Positions 8,730 through 19,667 of a DNA stretch of 64,000 nucleotides are shown one piece after another (within the stretch, counting starts at the first letter, position 1; the number at the start of each line of letters is the position of its first letter). This DNA is from Streptomyces sp. NBC_01298 (GTDB taxonomy: Bacteria > Actinomycetota > Actinomycetes > Streptomycetales > Streptomycetaceae): positions 2,728,001 to 2,792,000 of the forward strand of contig NZ_CP108414.1 of assembly GCF_035978755.1 (NCBI RefSeq). Reading direction: 5' to 3'. The notes beneath the pieces are model-generated. The model worked only from the letters and a program-made list of their open reading frames with translations. It had not been told where the DNA came from and ran no database searches. The position numbers were made by a program, and so were the translations under genes.

Positions 8730-11700
8730 TTACGCGCGGGGCTTCTCGCGCATCTCGTACGTCGCGATGACGTCGTCGATCTTGATGTCGTTGAAGTTAC
8801 CGAGGTTGATACCACCCTCGAAGCCTTCGCGGATCTCGGTGACGTCGTCCTTGAAGCGGCGCAGACCGGAGATGTTGAGGCTCTCGGCGATGACCTTGCC
8901 ATCGCGCAGGAGCCGCGCCTTGGTGTTGCGCTTGACCTCGCCGGACCGGATGAGGACACCGGCGATGTTGCCCAGCTTGGACGAGCGGAAGACCTCGCGG
9001 ACCTCCGCCGTACCGAGCTCGACCTCTTCGTACTCCGGCTTGAGGAGACCCTTCAGGGCCGCCTCGATCTCCTCGATGGCCTGGTAGATCACCGAGTAGT
9101 AGCGGACGTCGACACCCTCGCGCTCCGCCATCTGCGCGGCACGGCCGGCCGCACGGACGTTGTAGCCGATGACGATGGCGTCGGAGCCCATCGCCAGGTT
9201 GATGTCGGACTCGGTGACCGCACCCACACCGCGGTGCAGGACGCGGATGTCCACCTCTTCGCCGACGTCGAGCTGGAGCAGCGAGGACTCGAGAGCCTCC
9301 ACCGCACCGGACGCGTCGCCCTTGATGATGAGGTTGAGTTCCTGGACCAGACCGGCCTTGAGGACCGAGTCGAGGTCTTCCAGGGACACCCGGCGGACGC
9401 GCTTGGCGAAGTTGGCGTTGCGCTCACGCGCAGCACGCTTCTCGGCGATCTGACGGGCCGTACGGTCCTCGTCGACGACGAGGAAGTTGTCGCCGGCGCC
9501 GGGGACGTTGGTGAGACCCAGGACCAGGACGGGGGTCGCGGGACCCGCTTCCTCGACGTTGTTGCCCTTGTCGTCGAGCATGGCGCGCACGCGGCCGTAG
9601 GCATCGCCCACGACCATCGTGTCGCCGACGCGGAGGGTACCGCGCTGGACGAGGACGGTGGCAACGGCACCGCGGCCGCGGTCGAGGTGGGACTCGATCG
9701 CAATACCCTGAGCGTCCTGCTCCGGGTTGGCGCGCAGGTCGAGCGAGGCGTCGGCGGTGAGGACGACGGCCTCGAGCAGGGAGTCGATGTGCAGACCCTG
9801 CTTGGCGGAGATGTCGACGAACATCGTGTCGCCGCCGTACTCCTCGGCGACCAGACCGAACTCGGTGAGCTGACCGCGCACCTTGACCGGGTCGGCACCC
9901 TCGACATCGATCTTGTTGACCGCGACGACGATCGGAACGCCGGCGGCCTGGGCGTGGTTGAGCGCCTCGATCGTCTGCGGCATCACGCCGTCGTTGGCCG
10001 CGACCACGAGGATCGCGATGTCGGTCGACTTGGCACCACGGGCACGCATGGCGGTGAACGCCTCGTGACCCGGGGTGTCGATGAAGGTGATCTTGCGCTC
10101 TTCATCGTTGACCGTGGCGCTGACCTGGTACGCACCGATGTGCTGCGTGATGCCACCGGCCTCGCCCGCGACGACGTTCGTCTTGCGGATGGCGTCGAGC
10201 AGTCGGGTCTTACCGTGGTCGACGTGACCCATGACGGTCACGACCGGCGGACGCGGCATGAGGAATTCCTCGCCGCCCTCGTCCTCGCCGAACTCGATGT
10301 CGAAGCCCTCGAGGAGCTCGCGGTCCTCTTCCTCCGGGCTGACGATCTGAACGACGTAGTTCATCTCGCCGGCCAGCATTTCGAGGGTCTCGTCGGAGAC
10401 GGACTGCGTGGCAGTGACCATCTCGCCGAGGTTCATCATCACGGCGACGAGCGACGCCGGGTTGGCGTTGATCTTCTCCGCGAAGTCGGTGAGGGAGGCA
10501 CCGCGCGACAGGCGAACGGTCTCGCCGTGACCACGCGGCAGCATGATGCCGCCGACCGACGGGGCCTGCATGGCCTCGTACTCCTGGCGACGCTGGCGCT
10601 TGGACTTGCGTCCACGACGCGCGGGACCACCGGGACGGCCGAAGGCGCCCTGCGTGCCACCACGGGCATTGGGACCACCGGGACGCCCGCCGAAGCCGGG
10701 ACGACCGCCGCCACCGGCACCGGCCGGACCGCCGCCGAAGCCGCCGCCACCGGGACGGGGACCGCCGAAGCCGCCGCCACCACCCGGACGCGAGCCCGGA
10801 CCGGCCGGACGACCGGCGAAGCCGCCGCCCGCGGGACGACCGGCGCCACCGGCGCCGCCGGGACGGGGACCGCCCGCACCGGGACCACGGCCACCGGGGC
10901 CGCCACCGGGACGGGGACCGGGACCACCGGCAGCGGGACGCTGCGGCATCATGCCCGGGTTGGGACGGTTACCACCGGGAGCACCACCGGGACGCGGGGC
11001 GCCGCCCTGCGGACGCGGCATGCCGCCCGGGGTCGGACGACCCGCACCGGCACCCTGGGGACGCGGAGCGCCGCCGGGGCCGCCCTGCGGACGGGGAGCG
11101 CCACCCTGGCGGTCACCGGCGCCGGGGGCGCCGGGACGGGGAGCGCCGGCCGGACGGGGCGCCTGCGGGCGCGCCATGCCGGTGGAGCCACCAGAGGTGA
11201 ACGGGTTGTTGCCCGGACGGGGACCGGCCGGACGGGCGCCCTGCGGACGCGGGGCCGAAGCACCGGGACCGGCGGGACGCTCGGTGCGCGCCGGAGCGGC
11301 ACCGGCCGGACGCGGGGCGCCGGGACGGGCGCCGGACTGGCCGCCCTGGGCCGCCGGACGCTCGGTGCGCTCGGGGCGCTGCTGCGCCGGACGCGGACCG
11401 GGGGTCGCGCCGGGGCCGGCGGGACGGTCGGTGCGCGCCGGAGCCGCGGCGGCCGGAGCCGCCGGAGGCGCGGAGAACTCGGTCGCCACGGGAGCCGCCG
11501 GAGCGGGCTTCGGGGCGGCCGGAGCCTTGGGACCCGGACGCGGACCACCGGGGGCGGCGGTCGGGGTCACCGGGGCGGGGGCGCTGACGGCCGGAGCCTC
11601 GGCAACGACCGGCTTGGGGGCCGGTGCGCCGGGCTTCGGGGCAGCGGGACGTGCAACAGCACCCGGGGTGGGAACCCCGGGCTTGGCGGGGGCGGCCTTG

Positions 11701-11903
11701 CGGGGCTCACCCGGCTTCGCAGCGGACTTGCCGGCGTTGCCGCCGGGGCCCTGCAAAGCATCGGTCAACTTGCGTACGACCGGCGCCTCGATAGTCGAGG
11801 ACGCCGAACGGACGAACTCACCGAGTTCCTGGAGCTTGGCCATGACGACCTTGCTCTCAACTCCGAACTCCTTGGCGAGTTCGTATACCCGGACCTTAGC
11901 CAC
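8730..11903 (-). CDS. infB: Translation initiation factor IF-2
   Basis: A GTPase that delivers initiator fMet-tRNA to the 30S subunit. At 1057 aa it is long. An IF2_N domain opens the protein ([19 protein letters not shown]), then about 370 residues of Pro/Gly/Ala/Arg low complexity, typical of Streptomyces. The GTPase core follows with GHVDHGKT (G1), DTPGHEAF (G3) and NKID (G4), and then the usual C-terminal domains. The GTG start has a strong AAAGGAG site. It lies 156 bp downstream of ylxR in the nusA operon. Confidence 0.98.
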   Translation of the reverse strand: MAKVRVYELAKEFGVESKVVMAKLQELGEFVRSASSTIEAPVVRKLTDALQGPGGNAGKSAAKPGEPRKAAPAKPGVPTPGAVARPAAPKPGAPAPKPVVAEAPAVSAPAPVTPTAAPGGPRPGPKAPAAPKPAPAAPVATEFSAPPAAPAAAAPARTDRPAGPGATPGPRPAQQRPERTERPAAQGGQSGARPGAPRPAGAAPARTERPAGPGASAPRPQGARPAGPRPGNNPFTSGGSTGMARPQAPRPAGAPRPGAPGAGDRQGGAPRPQGGPGGAPRPQGAGAGRPTPGGMPRPQGGAPRPGGAPGGNRPNPGMMPQRPAAGGPGPRPGGGPGGRGPGAGGPRPGGAGGAGRPAGGGFAGRPAGPGSRPGGGGGFGGPRPGGGGFGGGPAGAGGGGRPGFGGRPGGPNARGGTQGAFGRPGGPARRGRKSKRQRRQEYEAMQAPSVGGIMLPRGHGETVRLSRGASLTDFAEKINANPASLVAVMMNLGEMVTATQSVSDETLEMLAGEMNYVVQIVSPEEEDRELLEGFDIEFGEDEGGEEFLMPRPPVVTVMGHVDHGKTRLLDAIRKTNVVAGEAGGITQHIGAYQVSATVNDEERKITFIDTPGHEAFTAMRARGAKSTDIAILVVAANDGVMPQTIEALNHAQAAGVPIVVAVNKIDVEGADPVKVRGQLTEFGLVAEEYGGDTMFVDISAKQGLHIDSLLEAVVLTADASLDLRANPEQDAQGIAIESHLDRGRGAVATVLVQRGTLRVGDTMVVGDAYGRVRAMLDDKGNNVEEAGPATPVLVLGLTNVPGAGDNFLVVDEDRTARQIAEKRAARERNANFAKRVRRVSLEDLDSVLKAGLVQELNLIIKGDASGAVEALESSLLQLDVGEEVDIRVLHRGVGAVTESDINLAMGSDAIVIGYNVRAAGRAAQMAEREGVDVRYYSVIYQAIEEIEAALKGLLKPEYEEVELGTAEVREVFRSSKLGNIAGVLIRSGEVKRNTKARLLRDGKVIAESLNISGLRRFKDDVTEIREGFEGGINLGNFNDIKIDDVIATYEMREKPRA

Positions 11904-12059
11904 TTCGCTCCTTTTAGGTCCGGGTTACGCCGGACCGTCTCTACTTCATGCTCGTACTCATCGCGTACTCATCGAGGGGTGCTCATCGCAATCTCGACCT
12001 ACTTCCAACTCGCGAGGTACCTGACCGCACGGTGATGTGATCCGTGCCGTACTACGTGC

Positions 12060-12347
12060 TTACGGTGTCGCCTCGGCCTCATCGGCCACGGCATTGTGCA
12101 GTTCCGCCGTGTCGAACGGTCCTGCGGACTTGAAGGCCCGGGAGAACGCCCTACGGCGGACAGCCTGGTCGAGGCAGACCACGGCGGGGTGCACGTAGGC
12201 ACCCCGGCCGGGCAGCGTACCGCGAGGATCGGAGACACATTTGTCACCGACCGCCACGATGCGCAGCAGATCGCTCTTGGCCGCTCGCTCCCGACACCCC
12301 ACACAGGTGCGTTCGGGGCATGCGCGGGCTTGCGTCCGGCCAGACAC
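12060..12347 (-). CDS. YlxR (DUF448) RNA-binding protein
   Basis: A 95-aa protein with the family signature [19 protein letters not shown] near the N-terminus and [22 protein letters not shown] in the middle (key part GRGAYVHP). Members are small basic proteins encoded between nusA and infB; roles in RNA binding and transcriptional control have been proposed. The GTG start and position between nusA and infB match the family. Confidence 0.93.
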   Translation of the reverse strand: MSGRTQARACPERTCVGCRERAAKSDLLRIVAVGDKCVSDPRGTLPGRGAYVHPAVVCLDQAVRRRAFSRAFKSAGPFDTAELHNAVADEAEATP

Positions 12348-12503
12348 GCTTAAGTCTACCTCCCCGCACCGACCTCACCCCTTCGGGCGAAAAATCGAAC
12401 GGATGTTGTCGTGATCACCAGTGCCGGGTCACGCCGCCGAAACCTCGGCGGCGGACAGCCGTGCACGTCGAGCAGGGCTCTTGTCGCCCCTGCCGTTCTT
12501 GTG

Positions 12504-12529
12504 TACCGCCCGGACAGCTCCGGGCGGTA
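12504..12529. terminator. Perfect 11-bp hairpin directly after nusA
   Basis: TACCGCCCGGA (12504-12514) pairs with 12519-12529 around a 4-nt loop, 6 nt past the nusA stop on the leftward strand. No T-run follows in that direction, so an attenuator or processing site within the operon is as likely as a terminator. Confidence 0.6.
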
Positions 12530-12535
12530 GCGGTT

Positions 12536-13636
12536 TTATTCCCCGCGGCGGTCGTCGCGCCGGTCGTCCCGGCGGTCGTCGCCCCGGTCGCCCCGGTCGT
12601 CGCGGCGCTCGCCGCGGTCGTCACGGCGCTCGCCCCGGTCGCGGTCCTCGCCGTCCGAGGGCTGCTCGGTGTCGGGACGGATGTCGATGCGCCAGCCGGT
12701 CAGGCGGGCGGCGAGGCGGGCGTTCTGGCCCTCCTTGCCGATGGCCAGCGACAGCTGGTAGTCGGGCACGGTCACCCGCGCGGACCGGGTGTCCCAGTCC
12801 ACGACCTCGACCTTGCTCACCCGGGCGGGTGACAGGGCGTTGGCGACCATCTCCGCCGGGTCGTCCGACCAGTCGACGATGTCGATCTTCTCGCCGTGCA
12901 GCTCGGCCATCACGTTGCGCACGCGGCTGCCCATCGGGCCGATGCAGGCGCCCTTCGGGTTGAGGCCGGAGCGGTTGGCGCGGACGGCGATCTTGGTCCT
13001 GTGACCGGCCTCACGGGCGATCGCGCAGATCTCGACGCTGCCGTCGGCGATCTCCGGGACCTCCAGCGCGAACAGCTTCTTCACCAGGTTCGGGTGGGTG
13101 CGCGACAGGGTCACGGACGGACCGCGGACGCCCTTCGCCACCCGCACGACGTACGACTTCAGCCGCAGTCCGTGCGTGTAGTCCTCGCCGGGGACCTGCT
13201 CCTGCACCGGCAGCATGGCCTCCATCTTGCCGATGTCGACCAGGACGTTCTTCGGGTCCTTGCCCTGCTGCACGACGCCGGTGATGACATCACCCTCGCG
13301 GCCCAGGAACTCGCCGAAGGTCAGGTCGTCCTCGGCGTCGCGCAGACGCTGGAGGATCACCTGCTTGGCGGTCGTCGCGGCGATGCGGCCGAAGTCCGAC
13401 GGGGTGTCGTCGAACTCCTTGGCCTCCTGGCCCTCTTCCAGGTCCCTCGGGTCCTCGGTCGCCCACACGATCACGTGACCGTTGGCGCGGTCGAGCACGA
13501 CGCGTGCGCGCCGGAAGCTTCCCTCGGTGCGGTGGTACGCGATGAGGAGGGCCGACTCGATCGCTTCGACGAGCAGGTCGAAGGAAATCTCCTTCTCCCG
13601 GACCAGACCCCGTAGGGCACTCATGTCGATGTCCAC
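12536..13636 (-). CDS. nusA: Transcription termination/antitermination factor NusA
   Basis: Binds RNA polymerase and modulates pausing and termination. Domains in order: N-terminal RNAP-binding region with [16 protein letters not shown]1 domain around [20 protein letters not shown]; tandem KH domains with [18 protein letters not shown] and [17 protein letters not shown]. The protein (366 aa) ends in a 45-residue Arg/Asp-rich repeat tail (RRDDRG-type). It lacks the acidic repeats of enterobacterial NusA, as usual outside proteobacteria. The GTG start has GAGGAGG 7 nt upstream and lies 2 nt after the rimP stop. Confidence 0.97.
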   Translation of the reverse strand: MDIDMSALRGLVREKEISFDLLVEAIESALLIAYHRTEGSFRRARVVLDRANGHVIVWATEDPRDLEEGQEAKEFDDTPSDFGRIAATTAKQVILQRLRDAEDDLTFGEFLGREGDVITGVVQQGKDPKNVLVDIGKMEAMLPVQEQVPGEDYTHGLRLKSYVVRVAKGVRGPSVTLSRTHPNLVKKLFALEVPEIADGSVEICAIAREAGHRTKIAVRANRSGLNPKGACIGPMGSRVRNVMAELHGEKIDIVDWSDDPAEMVANALSPARVSKVEVVDWDTRSARVTVPDYQLSLAIGKEGQNARLAARLTGWRIDIRPDTEQPSDGEDRDRGERRDDRGERRDDRGDRGDDRRDDRRDDRRGE

Positions 13637-13638
13637 GA

Positions 13639-14136
13639 CTACGCCTCCTCTTCCTTCTTGTCCTTGCGGTTGAACTCGATCTCGACACGCGCCTTGGCGA
13701 TGTCGGTGAACACGATGCGGCGGGCGGTCGCCTTGCGGCCCTTCACGCCCGGGACCTCCAGGTCCATGCCCTCGTCGTCGACGTCGAGGATGCGGGCGAT
13801 CACTTCCCCGCCGTCCGACGTCTGGAACTTCACGAGGCGGCCGATCGCCCGGATGTAGTGACGGTGCTCGGTCAGCGGGCGGTCCGCGCCCGGCGAGCTG
13901 ACTTCGAGGACGTACTCGTCCTCACCCATCGCGTCGGTCTCGTCCAGCAGGTCGGAGACCTCGCGGCTCAGCTCGGCGCACGCGTCCAGCTCCACGCCTT
14001 CGTCGGAGTCCACGATGATGCGCAGCATCCGGCGCTTGCCCGCCTTGGACGTCTCGATCTCCTCGAGGTCCAGGCCCTTGGCGGCGACGAGCGGCTCCAG
14101 CAATGCGCGCAGCCTGTCGCTCTGGGTGGTGCTCAT
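13639..14136 (-). CDS. rimP: Ribosome maturation factor RimP
   Basis: Acts in 30S subunit assembly. It has the two-domain layout: [35 protein letters not shown] and [19 protein letters not shown] in the N-domain, and an SH3-like C-domain. It ends in a Lys/Glu tail (165 aa). It is the first gene of the rimP-nusA-ylxR-infB operon. The promoter should lie in the 154-bp divergent space shared with the lipoprotein gene. Confidence 0.95.
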   Translation of the reverse strand: MSTTQSDRLRALLEPLVAAKGLDLEEIETSKAGKRRMLRIIVDSDEGVELDACAELSREVSDLLDETDAMGEDEYVLEVSSPGADRPLTEHRHYIRAIGRLVKFQTSDGGEVIARILDVDDEGMDLEVPGVKGRKATARRIVFTDIAKARVEIEFNRKDKKEEEA

Positions 14137-14290
14137 CCGGGTGACTCCTCGGCCGCGTGTGCTGTTGTGATTTCCGTCGTGCGTCAGGTCAAAGGGTATC
14201 CGGTCGCGGGGGGTGTTGCCGTCCGCCCTGTGGACGGGGCCCCGGGTACGGTGATCACACCCTGCCGGCCTTCACCCTTAGGACGTCCCC
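14137..14290. promoter_or_regulatory. Divergent promoter region, rimP operon / lipoprotein
   Basis: 154 bp separate the divergent starts. Expected to hold promoters for both, but I see no confident -35/-10 pair. Confidence 0.5.
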
Positions 14291-14842
14291 GTGCCCTCGA
14301 TCCCGCCCTCGCGAAGAGGCCTGCTCGCCGGTGCCGCGGGCGTCGCCGGAGCCGCGCTGCTCAGCGGCTGCTCCGACGACGGGCCGCCCGCCGCGGCCCC
14401 CGAGGTTCCACTCGAACGGCGGATGCGCGAGACGGCCGTTCGTGAGAGCGAGCGACTGCTGGAACGTTACGACGCGACGGCCGCGGCCCATCCGGCCCTC
14501 GCCCAGCGCCTCGTACCGCTGCGCGCCTCGGTCGCGGCGCACACCGCGGCCCTCGCCGACGAGGGCTCCCCGGCGGCCTCGCCCTCCCGCTCCGCCTCCG
14601 CGCACTCCCCCGTCCCGACCGGCGCCGCGGCCGCTCCCCCCGCTCCGGCGGCCGCGCCGGTGCCCGCCGCGGCCGCCGACGCGCTGACCGCCCTCGCGGA
14701 CGCCGAGCGGAGCCTGGCCGAGGCCCGGACGATCTCCCTGGCCGGCGCCCCCGGGGAGCTCGCCCGGATGCTCGCCTCGGTCGCGGCCTGCGGCCACGTG
14801 CACGCGTACCTGCTGACCTCGAACCCGGGAGCCTCCTCGTGA
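14291..14842 (+). CDS. Putative Tat-dependent lipoprotein
   Basis: A 183-aa protein of unknown function. The N-terminus has a twin-arginine motif (SRRGLLA) and a lipobox (LLSGC, Cys near residue 27), so it is probably exported by Tat and lipidated. The mature part is helical, with a Ser/Pro/Ala-rich linker around residues 95-125, and has no recognised catalytic motif. The GTG start sits at 14291. Its stop overlaps the next start (GTGA at 14839-14842), so it is coupled to the ferritin-like gene. Confidence 0.85.
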   Translation: MPSIPPSRRGLLAGAAGVAGAALLSGCSDDGPPAAAPEVPLERRMRETAVRESERLLERYDATAAAHPALAQRLVPLRASVAAHTAALADEGSPAASPSRSASAHSPVPTGAAAAPPAPAAAPVPAAAADALTALADAERSLAEARTISLAGAPGELARMLASVAACGHVHAYLLTSNPGASS

Positions 14843-15294
14843 CCTCCACACCCTCCCCCGCCGGCCGGGTCCTGGAGGCGGCGCAGGCCGCGCTCGCCGC
14901 CGAGCACGCGGCCGCGTACGGCTACGGCGTGATCGGGGCCCGGGCCTCCGCCGCGCGCTCCGCCGAGGCCCGCGAGGCGCACGGCGGCCACCTCGCGCGC
15001 CGCGACGCGCTCGCCCGCACCGTGCGTGAGCTGGGCGGTTCCCCGCGGCCCTCGGAGGCCGCGTACACCCTGCCGTTCACCGTGCGCACGCCCGCCGACG
15101 CCGAGCGGCTGGCCGCCGGGATCGAGGACCGGGTGGCCGGCGCGTACTCCGATCTGGTGCGCGCCACCGAGGGCCGGTTGCGCCGCGAGGCGGCCGACGC
15201 GCTGAGCGCCGCGGCCCTGCGGGCGGCACGGTGGCGCGGTGTCGGCGTAGCCTTCCCTGGGCTCACCGAACGCGCGGACACACCGCCGACCTAG
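14839..15294 (+). CDS. Ferritin-like (DUF4439) protein
   Basis: A 151-aa all-helical protein of the DUF4439 ferritin-like type: [19 protein letters not shown] (about 18-36), then [17 protein letters not shown] and AAYTLPF. The EHAAAYGY segment carries the Glu/His expected in the first helix of a ferritin-like bundle. Function unknown; metal binding is inferred from the family. Coupling to the upstream lipoprotein suggests they act together. Confidence 0.85.
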   Translation: MTSTPSPAGRVLEAAQAALAAEHAAAYGYGVIGARASAARSAEAREAHGGHLARRDALARTVRELGGSPRPSEAAYTLPFTVRTPADAERLAAGIEDRVAGAYSDLVRATEGRLRREAADALSAAALRAARWRGVGVAFPGLTERADTPPT

Positions 15295-15346
15295 CGCGCA
15301 ACCATGCGCGACGGGCCCGGGCACGGCTGAAAGGGACCACGCACGC

Positions 15347-16249
15347 ATGGCTTTCGAACCGCCGCAGCGGCTCCTACGGGCGCTCGGCGAGCTGCCGGAA
15401 TCGGCGCACGTCTCGGACTGGCTGGGGCAGCTCCCCGGGCTGGCGCAGGACGCGCTGGCCCGGCGCGGGGTGCAGGCCCAGCGGGTGCAGGCGCCCGGCG
15501 GGCGCAGCAGCCTGGTCGTCCTCGTCCGGTACGCCGACGGGACCCCGGCCACGCTGAAGCTGGCCCCGCCGGAGCTCCGGCCCGACCGGGAGCTGGCCGC
15601 CCTGGCCCACTGGGGTGGCTTCGGGGCGGTACGGGTCCTCGACACGCGCCATCACGAGGAGGACGGGGCGCTGCTGCTGGAGCGGCTGCACCCCGAGGTC
15701 TCGCTGCGGTCGCTGCCGGAGGCGAAGGCCCTGCTGGAGGCCTGCGGCACGCTGCGCAGGCTGTGGGTGGCCCCGGCGCCGGGGCACGGCTGGGAGACGG
15801 TCGCCGAGCGGACCTCCGAGCAGGCCGAGGTGCTCCGCAAGGCTCCCCCGGAGACGGCGGAGCTGGCCTCGGCGGCGCTGGCGGCCCGCGAGGAACTGAC
15901 GGCGGCGCCGGCCGAGGAACTGCTGCTGCACGGGAACTTCCGGCAGGGCAAGGTCCTCTCCGGCGAGCGCGCTCCGTGGCTGGCGGTGGGTCCGGACCCG
16001 ATGGTCGGCGAGCGGGCGTACGACCTGGCGCGGCTGGTACGGGACCGGCTGGAGGACCAGATGGCCTCCTCGGCGGGGGCCTCGGGCGCCCGGCGACGGG
16101 TGAACAAGCTGGCCGACGCGCTGGAGGTGGACCGGGACCGGCTGCGGGGCTGGACGCTGTTCCGCGCGGTCGAATCGGGCAACCGGGCGCTGGCCGCGGG
16201 GCGGCGTCGGGACGCGGAGCTGCTGCTGGAGTTCGCGGGCTGGTTGTAG
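15347..16249 (+). CDS. Aminoglycoside-phosphotransferase-fold protein, probable pseudokinase
   Basis: 300 aa, resembling the APH(6)/hydroxyurea phosphotransferase family. The N-lobe lysine (ATLKLAPPE, K71) and glutamate (E82) look intact. The C-lobe motifs are degenerate. The catalytic loop, usually HGDLHxGN, reads HGNFRQGK (195-202), with Asp to Asn197 and Asn to Lys202. The metal-binding IDPKP motif reads VGPDP (214-218). The GERAYDLARLVRDR segment that follows is conserved. It is therefore probably not a standard antibiotic kinase; it could bind nucleotide without transfer. Confidence 0.8.
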   Translation: MAFEPPQRLLRALGELPESAHVSDWLGQLPGLAQDALARRGVQAQRVQAPGGRSSLVVLVRYADGTPATLKLAPPELRPDRELAALAHWGGFGAVRVLDTRHHEEDGALLLERLHPEVSLRSLPEAKALLEACGTLRRLWVAPAPGHGWETVAERTSEQAEVLRKAPPETAELASAALAAREELTAAPAEELLLHGNFRQGKVLSGERAPWLAVGPDPMVGERAYDLARLVRDRLEDQMASSAGASGARRRVNKLADALEVDRDRLRGWTLFRAVESGNRALAAGRRRDAELLLEFAGWL

Positions 16250-16290
16250 GGCATAAGCCTTGTGGGGGACCTGCCCGCCAGGAGGACGCC

Positions 16291-17199
16291 ATGCTCCAGG
16301 AACTGCTGACAGCCGGCGCCGTCGCGGGCGTCGGGATCGCGGCCTACGCGGGCGCCGCCGCCCGCGTGGTGAAGCAGTACGAGCGGGGCGTGGTCTTCCG
16401 CCTGGGCCGGCTGCGGGGCGGTGTCCGGGGGCCCGGCTTCACCTTCGTGGTCCCGGTCGTGGACCGGCTGCGCAAGGTCAACATGCAGATCGTGACGATG
16501 CCGGTGCCCGCCCAGGAGGGGATCACGCGGGACAACGTCACGGTGCGGGTGGACGCGGTCGTGTACTTCAAGGTGGTGGACGCGGCCAACGCGATCATCG
16601 AGGTCGAGGACTACCGGTTCGCCGTCTCCCAGATGGCGCAGACCTCGCTGCGGTCGATCATCGGCAAGTCCGACCTGGACGACCTGCTGTCCAACCGGGA
16701 GCAGCTCAACCAGGGCCTGGAGCTGATGATCGACAGTCCGGCGGTGGGCTGGGGCGTCCAGATCGACCGGGTGGAGATCAAGGACGTGTCGCTCCCGGAG
16801 ACGATGAAGCGGTCGATGGCGCGGCAGGCGGAGGCCGACCGGGAGCGGCGGGCGCGGATCATCAACGCGGACGCGGAGCTCCAGGCGTCGAGGAAGCTGG
16901 CCGAGGCGGCGGAGGTCATGTCGGAGCAGCCGGCGGCGCTTCAGCTGCGGCTGCTCCAGACGGTCGTGGCGGTCGCCGCGGAGAAGAACTCCACGCTGGT
17001 CCTCCCGTTCCCGGTGGAACTCCTGCGCTTCCTGGAGCGTGCGGCCCCCGCGCCTGCGGCGACGCCGCCGAGTGCCGCCGCCCCCGCTCCGGCGGTGGCG
17101 CCCCCGGCCACCACCGCGGGGCTCGGCCCCGGGGCGGTCCCGGAGCCCTGCCTGGACGGGTCCCCGCCACCCGCTGCGGAGCCGGACGTGCGCGGGTAG
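16291..17199 (+). CDS. SPFH/band-7 (stomatin-like) membrane protein
   Basis: A 302-aa prohibitin/stomatin homologue. A single N-terminal membrane segment (about residues 5-25) is followed by YERGVVFRLGRL and GPGFTFVVPVVDRL, then VTVRVDAVVYFKVVD and a coiled-coil region rich in Ala/Glu/Arg. A Pro/Ala tail ends the protein. Such proteins form membrane microdomain scaffolds, often with an NfeD partner; none is seen here. The ATG start is chosen because an AGGAGG site lies 5 nt upstream; the frame is open further left. Confidence 0.92.
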   Translation: MLQELLTAGAVAGVGIAAYAGAAARVVKQYERGVVFRLGRLRGGVRGPGFTFVVPVVDRLRKVNMQIVTMPVPAQEGITRDNVTVRVDAVVYFKVVDAANAIIEVEDYRFAVSQMAQTSLRSIIGKSDLDDLLSNREQLNQGLELMIDSPAVGWGVQIDRVEIKDVSLPETMKRSMARQAEADRERRARIINADAELQASRKLAEAAEVMSEQPAALQLRLLQTVVAVAAEKNSTLVLPFPVELLRFLERAAPAPAATPPSAAAPAPAVAPPATTAGLGPGAVPEPCLDGSPPPAAEPDVRG

Positions 17200-17201
17200 A
17201 C

Positions 17202-17232
17202 GCTGCGCGGAGCTGTCCCCTACCCGCCCCGC
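17202..17232. repeat. Partial copy of an intergenic repeat
   Basis: The segment GCTGCGCGGAGCTGTCCCC and the following TACCCGCC match the outer part of the long inverted repeat at 30745-30775. It lies between the convergent SPFH gene and proS, together with a short GCGGCA/TGCCGC hairpin. Confidence 0.55.
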
Positions 17233-17272
17233 GCGGCGGCAAGGGGTGCCGCGGGGACCGCGCCCCGCAGGG

Positions 17273-18976
17273 TTACGCGTCCGCGGTCAGGCGGGACAGG
17301 GCCTCCTCCAGGGGGAGTTCCTCTCGGGTGCCCGAGCGGCGGTCCTGGAGCTCGACCACCGACTCCGCCGAGCGGCGTCCGGCCACCAGGATCCACGGGA
17401 CCCCGATGAGTTCCGCGTCCGTCAGCTTCACACCGGGTGACAGGCCGGGCCGGTCGTCCAGGAGGACGCGCAGCCCCGCCGCGGCCAGCGAATCCGCCGC
17501 CGACTCCGCGAGAGCGAGCGGCACCGCCTTGCCCGCCGCCACGACGTGCACGTCGGCCGGGGCCACCGCCGCCGGCCAGCACAGGCCCCGCTCGTCCGCC
17601 GTCTGCTCGGCCAGCGCGGCCACCGCGCGGGAGACGCCGATCCCGTAGGAGCCCATCGTGACCCGGACCGGCTTGCCCTCCTTGCCGAGCACGTCGAGCC
17701 CGAAGGCGTCGGCGTACTTGCGGCCGAGCTGGAAGATGTGCCCGATCTCGATGGCCCGGTCGAGCCGCAGCCCGGCGCCGCAGGAGGGGCAGGGGTCGCC
17801 CTCTTGGACGACGACCACGTCCAGGTACCGGTCCACCTCGAAGTCCCGCCCGCAGACCACGTTCCGGGCGTGTGTATCGGGCTGGTTGGCGCCCGTCACC
17901 CAGGAGGTGCCCGGCGCGACGCGGGGGTCGGCGAGGTAGGTGACCTTCTCCAGGCCCTGCGGGCCCACGTAGCCCCGTACGAGGTCGGGCCGGCCGGTGA
18001 AGTCCTCCGCCGTCACCAGCTCCACGACCGCCGGGGCCAGGTGCTCGCCGAGCTTGCCGAGGTCGACCTCGCGGTCGCCCGGTACGCCGACGGCGGTGAT
18101 CTCGCCGTCCACCTTCACCAGGAGGTTCTTCAGCGTCGCCGAGGCGGGGATGCCCAGGTGCGCCGCCAGGGACTCGATGGTGGGGGTGTCGGGGGTCGGG
18201 ATCTCCTCCAGCGGGCCGTGCTCCCCCTCGGCCGGGGTCAGGGCGAAGGTCACCGCCTCCGTGTTGGCCGCGTAGCCGCAGGAGGGGCAGTCCGCGAAGG
18301 TGTCCTCGCCGGCCGGGGCCGGTGCCAGGAACTCCTCCGACGCCGAGCCGCCCATCGCGCCCGACACCGCCGACACCACCCGGTGGTCGAGGCCGAGGCG
18401 CTCGAAGATGCGTACGTAGGCCTCGCGGTGGAGCCGGTAGGACTCCGCCAGGCCCTCGTCCGACACGTCGAAGGAGTACGAGTCCTTCATCTGGAACTCG
18501 CGGCCGCGCAGGACGCCCGAGCGGGGCCGCGCCTCGTCGCGGTACTTGGTCTGGATCTGGTACAGCATGACCGGCAGGTCCTTGTAGGACGTGCACTGGT
18601 CCTTGACGACCAGGGTGAAGATCTCCTCGTGGGTGGGGCCGAGCAGGTAGTCGGCGCCCTTGCGGTCCTTGAGCCGGAAGAGCAGGTCCCCGTACTCCGA
18701 CCAGCGCCCGCTGACCTCGTACGGCTCCTTCGGCAGCAGCGCCGGGAGCAGCACTTCCTGCGCCCCGATCCCGTCCATCTCCTCGCGGACGATGCGCGAG
18801 ACGTTGTCCAGGACCCGCTTGCCGAGCGGCAGCCAGCTCCACACCCCGGCGGAGCTGCGCCGGACGTAGCCGGCGCGGACCAGGAGGCGGTGGCTGAGGG
18901 TTTCCGCGTCGGCGGGGTCCTCGCGGAGGGTCTTGGCCATGAGGCGGGACATGCGCTGCACGTGTTGCGTTGACAT
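17273..18976 (-). CDS. proS: Prolyl-tRNA synthetase
   Basis: A class II synthetase charging tRNA-Pro, 567 aa, bacterial type. Motif 2 region: [20 protein letters not shown]. Motif 3: [15 protein letters not shown]. Between motifs 2 and 3 sits the YbaK-like editing insertion (about 225-390), containing [21 protein letters not shown] sequence. The C-terminal anticodon-binding domain has [21 protein letters not shown] in its usual place. It is convergent with the SPFH gene. Confidence 0.97.
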   Translation of the reverse strand: MSTQHVQRMSRLMAKTLREDPADAETLSHRLLVRAGYVRRSSAGVWSWLPLGKRVLDNVSRIVREEMDGIGAQEVLLPALLPKEPYEVSGRWSEYGDLLFRLKDRKGADYLLGPTHEEIFTLVVKDQCTSYKDLPVMLYQIQTKYRDEARPRSGVLRGREFQMKDSYSFDVSDEGLAESYRLHREAYVRIFERLGLDHRVVSAVSGAMGGSASEEFLAPAPAGEDTFADCPSCGYAANTEAVTFALTPAEGEHGPLEEIPTPDTPTIESLAAHLGIPASATLKNLLVKVDGEITAVGVPGDREVDLGKLGEHLAPAVVELVTAEDFTGRPDLVRGYVGPQGLEKVTYLADPRVAPGTSWVTGANQPDTHARNVVCGRDFEVDRYLDVVVVQEGDPCPSCGAGLRLDRAIEIGHIFQLGRKYADAFGLDVLGKEGKPVRVTMGSYGIGVSRAVAALAEQTADERGLCWPAAVAPADVHVVAAGKAVPLALAESAADSLAAAGLRVLLDDRPGLSPGVKLTDAELIGVPWILVAGRRSAESVVELQDRRSGTREELPLEEALSRLTADA

Positions 18977-19034
18977 GGAGGGAGGCTATCGGGGGCCGCG
19001 CGGGCCTCGGAAACGCTTTCCGGGCCCGCGGGGG

Positions 19035-19607
19035 TCAGGGCCTGCGCAGCGGCAGCGGGGCGCCCATGACGGCGTACGGGAGGCTCGCGCTCGGGAAGAG
19101 GACCTGGCGGGCCAGGTCCGTGTAGCCGAGGGAGCGGTAGAGACCGCGGGCGGGGCTCTCGGTGTCGATCGCGGAGAGGATCGAGCGTTCCTCGGCGGCG
19201 GTGTCGGTGATGAGGGTGATGAGGGCGCGGCCGACGCCCTTGCCCTGGAACCCGGGGTGGACGTGGAGCTCGGTGATCACGAAGGAGCCGTCAAGCCAGC
19301 CTTCGAGGCCGCCGGTCCGCAGATAGGGCTCGACGACTCCGGACCACCAGTGCGTGCGGTCGTTGGGCATGCCGTAGACGAACCCGGCGAGGCCCCCGTC
19401 CTCGGTGAACGCGCCGAGCGCGCGGGCGCCGCGGCAGGTCATGTGGCGCTGGACGATGTAGCGCCGGATGCCGACCTCCTCCTCGCTGAGGCCGAAGGCC
19501 ATGGCCTGCACGCGCAGGGCCTCGTCGACCCGGGCGGCGAGGTCCAGGGCCCCGATGCGCAGGCCGGCGGGCCGGCCGGGGTCTTCTCCCGCGGGGGTAG
19601 GCATCAT
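19035..19607 (-). CDS. GNAT-family N-acetyltransferase
   Basis: A 190-aa predicted acyl-CoA N-acyltransferase. Motif A is clear: ELHVHPGFQGKGVGRALI (the Q/R-x-x-G-x-G/A acetyl-CoA loop is QGKGVG). The preceding strand GFVYGMPND and the YRSLGY near the end also fit. The substrate cannot be told. A tandem array lies between it and the next acetyltransferase. Confidence 0.88.
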   Translation of the reverse strand: MMPTPAGEDPGRPAGLRIGALDLAARVDEALRVQAMAFGLSEEEVGIRRYIVQRHMTCRGARALGAFTEDGGLAGFVYGMPNDRTHWWSGVVEPYLRTGGLEGWLDGSFVITELHVHPGFQGKGVGRALITLITDTAAEERSILSAIDTESPARGLYRSLGYTDLARQVLFPSASLPYAVMGAPLPLRRP

Positions 19608-19667
19608 GCGGCGACCTTACTGGCCGGGCGTGCGGACGGACAGGAAGATCGGGACAGGACGTGCCCG

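Noticed and set aside
8565..12035. Long plus-strand open frame opposite infB
   Set aside because: Antisense shadow of IF-2; composition is Arg/Thr/Gly low complexity with no domain.
14467..15645. Minus-strand open frame opposite the lipoprotein and ferritin-like genes
   Set aside because: It lies antisense to two coupled genes with clear motifs, and has no domain of its own.
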